A stretch of 7,103 nt of DNA from contig JAISZP010000304.1 in the NCBI GenBank assembly GCA_031269135.1, positions 1 through 7,103 of the forward strand, in the 5' to 3' direction. The position numbers and the translations under genes are program-made. The stretch comes from Deltaproteobacteria bacterium. GTDB lineage: Bacteria > Desulfobacterota > Desulfarculia > Adiutricales > Adiutricaceae. Shown here in pieces: positions 1 to 4,764 of this stretch (its first letter is position 1; each line of letters begins with the position of its first letter). A model generated the notes under the pieces. It made no database searches and had not been told where the DNA came from. It saw nothing but the letters and a program-made list of their open reading frames with translations.

Positions 1-29
1 TAGGGAGCATGTTGTTTGCGGCATGTCGT

Positions 30-827
30 TTAAGGATAAATAAAAGTACGCTCTCCAATCAGTTCGGTATTGATGGGACGGCTGTATATTTCCTCCAAAA
101 GCTTACGCCTGATGACCGACTGCGCCGGTCCTGAGGCCAAAATCCGCCCCTCCTTCAAAGCGGCGACTTCATCGCAAAACCACAAAATATGATTGGGATC
201 ATGGCAGCAGATCACCACGGCCAAACCCTCGGCGGCGATGTCGCGCACGGTTTCCCAAACAGTCAGCTGATTGGAGAAATCCAGCGAGGATGTCGGCTCA
301 TCCAGAAACATCAGCGAGGCTTGCTGGGCCAGAGCGCGGGCCACCAGAACCAACTGCCGCTGGCCGGCGGAGAGATGGATGAAATTTTCCTCGGCTAAAT
401 CCCGCAGTCCTACCCGTTCCAGAGCGCGCTCCACAGCCAGTCGATCGCCTTTGGACGACACCGGCGGAACGCCGCGATGCGGCGTTCTGCCCATTTCCAC
501 CATTTCCCGAACCAGGAAGGGGAAGACCGGTTTATGCTCCTGGGGCACGTACGCCACATGAGCGGCCAGACGCCGGGCGCTGTAGTCGGAGAGATTTTTG
601 TCGCCCAGCATGATTCGTCCGCTTTTGACTTTTAAAAAACCCAGGCAACACTTGAATAAAGTGGTTTTGCCGCTGCCGTTGGGTCCCAGCAGGCCCAGCA
701 GACGACCGGCGGTTATATTGAGGGAGACGTCTTTGAGCACCTCTTTCCGACCGTAGGCGAAGGATATTTTTTTCACTTCCATCATCGTCTCGCCGGCCTG
801 GAAGATTTTATGGGCGTCACAGGCCAT
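30..827 (-). CDS. ABC transporter ATP-binding protein, FecE/BtuD type
   Basis: Cytoplasmic ATPase that powers the importer encoded just upstream. In the 265-residue reading, Walker A is GPNGSGKT (48-55), the Q-loop Gln is 96, the signature is LSAGQ (152-156, a common variant of LSGGQ), Walker B is LMFLDEP (172-178), the D-loop is SSLD (180-183) and the switch His is 209. All catalytic elements are present and the length is normal for the FecE/BtuD/FhuC group. The chosen ATG at 827 overlaps the permease stop by 11 nt and has a GGGAGAG ribosome site 6 nt upstream. The conserved part begins only at the double Met at 785/782 (MMEVKK), so a 250-251 aa product from there is a real alternative; its upstream GGCGAG is weaker. 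It is the last gene of the operon visible here; 29 bases remain downstream and show no terminator. The substrate cannot be read from the ATPase. Confidence 0.95.
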   Translation of the reverse strand: MACDAHKIFQAGETMMEVKKISFAYGRKEVLKDVSLNITAGRLLGLLGPNGSGKTTLFKCCLGFLKVKSGRIMLGDKNLSDYSARRLAAHVAYVPQEHKPVFPFLVREMVEMGRTPHRGVPPVSSKGDRLAVERALERVGLRDLAEENFIHLSAGQRQLVLVARALAQQASLMFLDEPTSSLDFSNQLTVWETVRDIAAEGLAVVICCHDPNHILWFCDEVAALKEGRILASGPAQSVIRRKLLEEIYSRPINTELIGERTFIYP

Positions 828-1835
828 AGAGAGCTCTCCCTTTGGAACGCCGCAGCCACAACAAATAAGGCGCGCCGACTATGGAAGTGACTATGCCTAA
901 AGGAATCTCGGCTGCGGTCAAAGTGCGGGCCAGGGTGTCGCAAAGCAAAAGATAGATGGCCCCCAGCATGGCCGCGCCGGGCAAGACCCAGCGGTTGTCT
1001 GGGCCGAAAATAAGCCGGGCCGCGTGTGGCGTCATCAAACCTACCCAGGCGATTATCCCGCATATCGAGACGCAGACGGCGGCGGTCAGAGCGGCGGCGG
1101 TGATGATGACGAAGCGGAAAACGGCATCGTCGAGTCCCAGGCTCCGAGCCTCCTCGTCGCCTAAGGACAAAAGGTTCATGTGCCAGCCCAGAAACCACAA
1201 AAGCGAAAAAACCGGGCCGACGACCGCCAGGTTCAGAAGGGCGTCGCTCCAGGTGGCGTAATACAGTCCGCCCATCATCCAAAAGGTTATTTCCCGCAGC
1301 TGCGTGTCGGCGGCCAGGTATTTCATGATGCCGACCACCGCCGCGAAAATGGCCCCGACGATGATGCCGGACAGCACCAGGGCCACCGGCGGCGTCTGTC
1401 CTCGGCTTCGGGCTAGACCGTAACTTATGCCGACCGCAGCCAGGGCGAAAAAGAAGGCGGCGAGTTGACCTTGGGGGAAAATATGAGGAAAGACGACGGC
1501 GCGGCCGCCCCGCAGGCCGCGCCGGTGGAAACTCCCAGAATATACGGCTCCACCAGAGGATTGCGGAAGCAGCCTTGGTAAGCGGTTCCGGATATGGACA
1601 GGGCGACGCCTGCGGTCAGAGCCAAAACCAGGCGAGGCATACGTATCTTCCAGATGATGACTTGCTGAGACCGACCGACGTCCAGATTGCTTGCGCCGGT
1701 GATTTTGCTCCAGATCACGGACCAAATTTGGCCAGCTTGGATTTCGTACCGTCCCGACATCATCGCCGGGAAGACGGCGGCGATCATGAGCATAAAAAGA
1801 ACCGCCGACATCATCAGCTTACGCTTAAAAGCCAT
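817..1835 (-). pseudogene. FecCD/BtuC-family ABC permease, interrupted by one frameshift
   Basis: Inner-membrane permease of the importer. Reading from ATG 1835 gives family features: hydrophobic first helix, RMPRLVLALTAGVALSISGT, then RNPLVEPYILGVSTGAACGA. At about 1497-1514 the homology jumps frame and continues as VVFPHIFPQGQLAAFFFALA, WMMGGLYYATW, NLLSLGDEEARSLGL, GLMTPHAARLIFGPDNR and LGIVTSIVGAPYLLWLRRSK to the stop at 817. Without the jump, the first frame stops at 1425 after 136 residues. Joined, the protein is about 339-340 aa, the normal length for FecCD permeases. The jump needs one base inserted or two removed, within a GC-rich stretch containing GGGG (minus strand). The start overlaps the binding-protein stop by 11 nt; the stop overlaps the ATPase start by 11 nt. 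It is either a true recent mutation, leaving the importer non-functional, or a base-calling error. Confidence 0.9.
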
Positions 1836-3044
1836 AGTCTTTCATCCAGTCCAAAATCTGTGCGCTTCTAAGGCCTCTAGCCGTCGCCTCATCGACTCCA
1901 TAAACGTCTTGGTAGAATTTTAGGGCGAAGTCATAGACGTTGATGTCGCTGAAACGCTCAGGATAAGCGGCTTTGGCGATAATAAGCATATCAATCGGAT
2001 ATTCGACCCGGCGGGCGCAGTTCATGGGACTCCATGGCATGGCGTAGACGCGTTTGTTCTTGACGGGTTCAAGTTCGGCGAGATTTTCAAAATACGCGGC
2101 CTCGTAAAGTTCGCGAGGGGGATGATAGCCGTTGAAAGTCGGCAGCACTATGACGTCCGGGTCAAGAGCGTAGATTTGCTCGGTGCTGAGGGGTACGCCG
2201 TAGCCTTGGCCGCTGAAGGCGTTTTCGGCATTGGCCACGTTTCCGATGATGTAAGATTCCGGCGTATTGATCCCAAAAACCGCGCCGGCCGATCCTTGTT
2301 TGCGAAGATCGGGATTCAGTCCCAAATACAGGACTTTGGTTTTATCCTCGTCTTTGATTGAGGCCGTCCGCCGCCGAATCAACTTTTCAGTATCGGCCAG
2401 ATAGTCGGCCAGAGCCAGGGCCTTTTCTTTTTGGCCGAAGATGTCGCCGATCACGCCCATTTCCTCTTTAAGACTGGCAAGCTCGGCCTTACGGTAATAT
2501 CCCGGCGCGTAAATCACCGCCAAAGGCAAACCCAGCTCTTCGATGGTGCTGACGGTCCGAGTGGTTTTTTCGCCGTCGTCCTCGCCCACAGTGCAGTCGC
2601 CGATTCTCAAAATCACCAGATCAGGCGCCGCTTCGGCTAAGGTTTCAAAGTTGATGATGTCGCCCTGAGGCGAGTTGAAGCAAGGCAGATCGTTGAGCCA
2701 GGGATGGAGAAACTTCATGGTGTTCCAGCCCCTGTGAGAGTATTTTTCGCCCGAAGCGGTCTCAAAATCATAATTGTAATCCCGCTTCATGCTCCACGAG
2801 CCGATGGCCGCCACTTTGTCCATGACTCCCAGATGAGTCATGACTCCTTCCACAAAACCGTCGTCGATGGTGGCCACTTTTTTCAGATCGGCGGGAAAGG
2901 AGACTTGTCGGCCGCGCATGTCGACGATGGTCCGGGTTTGAGTTTCGGCCTGGGTTTGAGTTTTGGTTCGGGTTTGAGTTTCGGTCCGGCCTGGGAAACG
3001 CAGATGATTGAGGCGACAATCAAGGCCAAAATAAAGCGATGCAT
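1825..3044 (-). CDS. Periplasmic substrate-binding protein (Peripla_BP_2/MolA-BtuF type), frameshifted behind its signal peptide
   Basis: Captures the substrate in the periplasm and delivers it to the permease. The body is open from ATG 2919 (364 aa) and, in the same frame just before it, reads RTIVDMRGRQVSFPADLKKV, the usual first strand of this family. Typical later stretches are PDLVILRIG, IYALDPDVIVLP and the near-C-terminal MNCARRVEYPIDMLIIAKAA. ATG 2919 is not a natural start: it lies inside the conserved first strand, has no ribosome site and leaves no export signal. The real start is ATG 3044, with AAGGAG 5-6 nt upstream overlapping the FmdE stop. It encodes MHRFILALIVASIICVSQA, a good signal peptide (cleavage after SQA likely), but in another frame. 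The frames must be joined between about 2987 and 2920, within or beside an 18-bp tandem repeat; the change is one base missing or two extra. Repaired, the preprotein is about 405 aa. Possible ligands are an iron or nickel chelate, cobamide, or molybdate/tungstate as for Haemophilus MolA; the sequence does not decide. Confidence 0.85.
2934..2987. repeat. Three tandem 18-bp repeats in the linker of the binding-protein gene
   Basis: On the plus strand the units begin at 2934, 2952 and 2970, each of the form GGGTTTGAGTTTYGGYYY. In the signal-peptide frame they encode the hexapeptide PKLKPX three times (X = E, R, G); in the body frame they encode Thr/Gln-rich ETQTRT-like hexapeptides. Since 18 is a multiple of 3, loss or gain of a unit would not shift the frame, so the frameshift is a separate event. 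Confidence 0.9.
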
Positions 3045-3053
3045 TTTTTCTCC

Positions 3054-3608
3054 TTACACAGCGGCGCGACCGGAAAAATCGAAGGGTTTTCCGGCGCAGT
3101 CAAGACAGATCATTTGGCCGTTTCTAACCGTCAGCCAGGGTTCGGCGGTACGTTCGCCGCAGCAGTCGCAAAAGACGGAAGGATAAATGGAGGCCCTGGG
3201 CGGCAAGGGATAGCGGGCCGGCGTCACCGTGTAAACTTCTTCTTGGGGCGCTTCAAGAAATAATTCCGTCCGAGCCTGAGGGGTCATTCCGTCAAGGCCG
3301 CGACTTTTCCAGCAATATCTTAGACCGCACCCATCGCTCCGCCGATAAATGGTGAAGACGTTCTTGCCGCGGCGATTCACCAACAAATTACCCTTGCCGA
3401 CGGTGCAGCCAAGGATGCTCTGGATGCCGTCGACGCCGCAGGCGTCTGTTTCCGCAACGGCCACTATTTCCTCATCTTTGGCCCTGGACGTAAGATCCAT
3501 TTCCTCCCGACAATCAAGGGCCACCCTCACCCCGACTGCAAGTCCCGGGCAACTATGGCCGTGGAATTCAACCGCTTTCAGCCAAAGCTGCCGACGAACA
3601 TTGGTCAT
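3054..3608 (-). CDS. FmdE-family protein with C-terminal zinc finger
   Basis: Member of Pfam FmdE, named after a subunit associated with formylmethanofuran dehydrogenase of methanogens but found in many non-methanogens; its biochemical role there is not settled. The 184 aa protein has the signature FHGHSCPGLAVG (15-26), then AETDACGVDGIQSILGCT (52-69), GKGNL (71-75) and GKNVFTIYRR (81-90). These hold the conserved His16, His18, Cys20, Cys57 and Cys68, a likely metal or cofactor pocket. The C-terminus is a treble-clef-like zinc finger, C147-x2-C150 and C168-x2-C171. An in-frame ATG at 3656 exists, but ATG 3608 is chosen because AAGGAG sits just upstream and the conserved part starts right after; the longer form would also run through the leader hairpin. 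It is first in the operon, and its stop overlaps the ribosome site of the binding protein. Placement with a BtuCD-type importer suggests metal or oxyanion handling (inference). Confidence 0.93.
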   Translation of the reverse strand: MTNVRRQLWLKAVEFHGHSCPGLAVGVRVALDCREEMDLTSRAKDEEIVAVAETDACGVDGIQSILGCTVGKGNLLVNRRGKNVFTIYRRSDGCGLRYCWKSRGLDGMTPQARTELFLEAPQEEVYTVTPARYPLPPRASIYPSVFCDCCGERTAEPWLTVRNGQMICLDCAGKPFDFSGRAAV

Positions 3609-3635
3609 ATTTTTCTCCTTTGTCGTAAACCATGT

Positions 3636-3682
3636 AAAAAGATAAAAGCCGCCCAACTCCGAAATAAACGGAGTCGGGCGGC
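3636..3682 (-). terminator. Strong intrinsic terminator in the fmdE leader (candidate attenuator)
   Basis: On the minus strand a 14-bp stem with one G-U pair (arms 3682-3669 and 3661-3648), loop UUUAUUU, is followed at once by UUUUAUCUUUUU. On the plus strand the G-U becomes an A-C mismatch and no T-run follows, so the structure is built for minus-strand transcripts. It lies between the operon promoter and the fmdE ribosome site, about 28 nt before the start codon. It would stop transcription before the operon unless overridden. It could instead be the end of a short leader RNA. Confidence 0.88.
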
Positions 3683-3753
3683 CTTCGTGACCGAAAAGAG
3701 GCCAAGCCTCATATTGTTCAAGATGTGATTTTTGCGCGTCAGCCTAGTCGGCT
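3637..3753 (-). promoter_or_regulatory. Leader RNA upstream of fmdE, possible riboswitch or attenuator, class not recognised
   Basis: Between the predicted transcription start (about 3753) and the terminator run there are about 115 nt. Small stems can be drawn: AGCC-GACT-AGGCT near the 5' end, and GAGGCTTGGCCTC just before the terminator. A GGTCACGAAGGCCG stretch touches the first terminator arm and could pair alternatively. I do not recognise a known riboswitch class; it is too short for a cobalamin riboswitch and I see no molybdenum-cofactor consensus. No leader peptide with a run of one amino acid is evident. Confidence 0.45.
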
Positions 3754-3759
3754 TTTATG

Positions 3760-3787
3760 ATTATACCGCAGTGTTCGTCATAATCAA
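3760..3787 (-). promoter_or_regulatory. Sigma-70 type promoter of the FmdE/ABC operon
   Basis: Minus strand: -35 TTGATT (3787-3782), 16-nt spacer, perfect -10 TATAAT (3765-3760); start expected near 3753. The two boxes overlap an inverted pair TGATTA (3758-3763) / TAATCA (3781-3786), about two helical turns apart, which could be an operator. No clear Fur box is seen. Confidence 0.7.
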
Positions 3788-3817
3788 AGCAAACCGGCAA
3801 ACTGTTAGTCCGCAAGT

Positions 3818-3849
3818 GAAGCGCCCACGAGCAAGCTCGCGAGCGCTTC
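3818..3849. repeat. Hairpin-forming inverted repeat upstream of the operon promoter
   Basis: GAAGCGC (3818-3824) pairs with GCGCTTC (3843-3849); inside, CGAG-CAAG-CTCG forms a second short stem, separated by a symmetric internal loop. There is no T-run beyond it on the minus strand and only an A-run on the plus side, so it is not a typical terminator for plus transcripts. Function unknown. Confidence 0.55.
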
Positions 3850-3855
3850 AGCAAA

Positions 3856-3899
3856 AAGATCTTCAAAGATCTTAAAGATCTTGAAGTTCAAAAGATCTT
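3856..3899. repeat. Cluster of four AAGATCTT palindromes
   Basis: Exact copies of the 8-bp palindrome start at 3856, 3866, 3875 and 3892 (spacing 10, 9 and 17). The last ends within the -35 box of the plus-strand promoter at 3898. The near-helical spacing suits a multi-site operator, but a simple repeat expansion is equally possible. Confidence 0.75.
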
Positions 3900-3926
3900 G
3901 ACCAGGCCTTTTTTAGTTGCTAAGAT
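3898..3926 (+). promoter_or_regulatory. Candidate promoter facing right, for a small transcript ending at 4158
   Basis: -35 TTGACC (3898-3903), 17-nt spacer, -10 TAAGAT (3921-3926); start expected near 3933. The region to the right has no long reading frame but ends in a strong terminator, so promoter and terminator bracket about 225 nt. Confidence 0.45.
3908..3919 (+). repeat. Dispersed 12-mer CTTTTTTAGTTG, copy 1 of 3
   Basis: Exact copies occur at 3908-3919 (+), 4058-4069 (+) and 7024-7035 (-), all outside genes. The first two share more sequence: TTTTTTAGTTG is followed by a CTAAGA-type element 0-3 bases later. Each copy follows a short self-complementary stretch (AGGCCT, GGTC...GACC, GCGATCGC), so they may be weak terminator tails or remains of a dispersed element. 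Confidence 0.6.
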
Positions 3927-4057
3927 ATTGCAAGTTAAAATGATTTTTTAGGACATCAACATTTGAGTCCAAAACATGTTCGTGGCGCTGCGCTGCAAAT
4001 TTTCGTCAAAAAATCATCAAAATTTATAGATTTAGGAAAATCGTCGGTCATGAAGAC

Positions 4058-4069
4058 CTTTTTTAGTTG
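4058..4069 (+). repeat. Dispersed 12-mer CTTTTTTAGTTG, copy 2 of 3
   Basis: Directly follows the hairpin GGTC-ATGAA-GACC inside the candidate small RNA and is followed by ATTCTAAGA, resembling the TAAGAT region after copy 1. Confidence 0.6.
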
Positions 4070-4123
4070 ATTCTAAGACTATTTTTCCTTATCAGACATA
4101 TTAACATAATGCCAGGTCATGTA

Positions 4124-4158
4124 GGCCGTTTCAGATCTCTCTGAAACGGCCTTTTTTT
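4124..4158 (+). terminator. Rho-independent terminator, plus strand
   Basis: Perfect 11-bp stem GGCCGTTTCAG / CTGAAACGGCC (4124-4134 and 4141-4151), loop ATCTCT, followed by seven T. On the minus strand no T-run follows, so it is unidirectional. No protein gene on the plus strand precedes it within the window. Confidence 0.92.
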
Positions 4159-4600
4159 GATCTCCGCGCCATGGATGCCCTCATGGACATCATTCGGAGC
4201 GCTGTTAGGTTCGCGCCGGTTGGCGCGACTTTAGCCCAAGGCGCCGCTATCCAAGACGCTGCCGAGTCCAAGACGAAGCAGCGCCGCGACTGGCGGCTAA
4301 AACAACTCGGAGCTAAAGACCTACCAGGTAGAACGCGGCCCGCTATAAATTTAAACTCAAAAATCGCCCTATGCCCAATGGCGGGGCGATAGTATGGGAG
4401 TTGGAGCGTAGTACAAGCGCCTAGGAGAACCATAGAAAAACAAGGACAAGCGCGGGAAAGGCGGTCCCGCCGAACTTAAGACGTCTTTATCTATTGACGG
4501 ATTTTCTTTTTTATCATTACTCATTTTTTCATGATTTTTATTTTCTCTTTTAATCACAGCTAAACGCGATTTCAAGTTTTTTCAACTCTAGTATTTTTCA
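4159..4600. other. Gene-poor stretch; no supported gene
   Basis: A GC-rich block (about 4160-4350) sits between AT-rich flanks. It can be read as a 73-codon plus-strand frame from ATG 4171, but there is no ribosome site, no recognised domain and the frame is contested on the other strand. From about 4500 the sequence becomes very AT-rich. The GC-rich block might be the remnant of a decayed gene. Confidence 0.5.
4359..4390 (-). terminator. Possible minus-strand intrinsic terminator
   Basis: Minus strand: ATCGCCC (4390-4384) pairs with GGGCGAT (4369-4363), with an inner GCC-ATT-GGC stem, followed by TTTTGAGTTT. The T-run is short. It would end any leftward transcript from the cooS upstream region, but no clear gene lies there. 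Confidence 0.4.
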
Positions 4601-4607
4601 TAACATC

Positions 4608-4630
4608 CTGAAAATTCGCAATTTTTTCAG
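4608..4630. promoter_or_regulatory. Palindrome CTGAAAA-N9-TTTTCAG upstream of cooS, operator candidate
   Basis: Two perfect 7-bp inverted half-sites (4608-4614 and 4624-4630) with centres 16 bp apart, about 135 bp before the cooS start. The geometry suits a dimeric regulator. It does not match the CooA consensus (TGTCG...CGACA). Confidence 0.4.
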
Positions 4631-4639
4631 AATTTATTT

Positions 4640-4675
4640 TTCGCCGCCAAAAAATGGCGACATCTTCGCGGCGAA
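4640..4675. repeat. GC-rich inverted repeat with a competing inner hairpin upstream of cooS
   Basis: TTCGCCGC (4640-4647) and GCGGCGAA (4668-4675) are perfect inverses 20 bp apart, with partly matching TTTAT/ATAAA flanks. Nested and overlapping, CGCCA (4645-4649) pairs with TGGCG (4655-4659) around AAAAA. The two folds share bases 4645-4647 and exclude each other. No T-run follows. Confidence 0.6.
4655..4670 (+). promoter_or_regulatory. Weak candidate sigma-54 promoter for cooS
   Basis: TGGC (4655-4658) and TCGC (4666-4669) give the required GG-N10-GC spacing, with transcription expected from about 4681. The inner bases fit the consensus poorly, and the site lies inside the inverted repeat, so it may be chance. 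No better sigma-70 promoter was found in front of cooS. Confidence 0.22.
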
Positions 4676-4690
4676 TAAACAGTCAGGAAA

Positions 4691-4740
4691 TCAAGCTTAG
4701 CTAAGATTAGTCAGGCATAATCAGGCTTAATCAAGCGAGT
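4691..4740 (+). repeat. Tandem 10-bp repeat array in the cooS leader
   Basis: Five consecutive decamers: TCAAGCTTAG, CTAAGATTAG, TCAGGCATAA, TCAGGCTTAA, TCAAGCGAGT, consensus near TCARGCTTAR. A further TCAGGA lies at 4683. The unit equals about one helical turn. The array ends about 11 bp before the ribosome site. At RNA level it contains CUUAGCUAAG and GCUU-AAUC-AAGC hairpins. It may be a binding array for a regulator or an expanded short repeat. Confidence 0.65.
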
Positions 4741-4764
4741 CGTTTTTATTAGGGAGGCTTTTTT

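Larger units (their letters stand above)
3933..4158 (+). ncRNA. Candidate small RNA of unknown class
   Basis: About 225 nt bounded by the promoter at 3898-3926 and the terminator at 4124-4158. Visible structure: ATGATTTTTT (3940-3949) can pair over 10 bp with AAAAAATCAT (4008-4017), enclosing a stem-loop GGAC...GTCC (3951-3954 with 3967-3970), and GGTC-ATGAA-GACC lies at 4048-4057. The longest obvious reading frame inside is 17 codons (ATG 3976) without a ribosome site. I see no signature of 6S RNA, SRP RNA, tmRNA or RNase P. The call rests only on promoter, terminator and foldability. Confidence 0.35.

Noticed and set aside
1..29. Start of a further minus-strand gene (ATG at 24 or 10)
   Set aside because: No ribosome site and too few codons to recognise anything.
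2768..3019. 83-codon frame rich in NSNP repeats
   Set aside because: It is the third frame of the 18-bp repeat in the binding-protein gene, with a TTG start inside the signal-peptide region.
3637..3753. Cobalamin or molybdenum-cofactor riboswitch
   Set aside because: The leader is too short for the former and lacks recognisable conserved blocks of either.
3818..3899. CRISPR-like or iteron array
   Set aside because: The AAGATCTT copies are only 8 bp with 1-9 bp between them; there are no spacers of constant length and no replication gene nearby.
3976..4029. 17-codon frame (MFVALRCKF...) inside the candidate small RNA
   Set aside because: No ribosome site and too short to judge; more likely incidental.
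4171..4392. 73-codon plus-strand reading frame (MDALMDIIRSAVRF...)
   Set aside because: No ribosome site, it starts directly after a terminator with no promoter seen, no recognised domain, and it ends inside a hairpin.
4131..4433. 100-codon minus-strand frame
   Set aside because: It runs through the strong plus-strand terminator, has no ribosome site, and its residues look like a shadow of GC-rich DNA.
4369..4575. Minus-strand frame of 68 codons (internal ATG 4524, MSNDKKENPSIDKDV...)
   Set aside because: TTG start or an internal ATG, neither with a ribosome site; composition changes halfway from AT-rich to Pro/Arg-rich noise; the stop falls inside a possible terminator hairpin.
4600..4764. 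CooA binding site upstream of cooS
   Set aside because: No TGTCG...CGACA-type palindrome is present.
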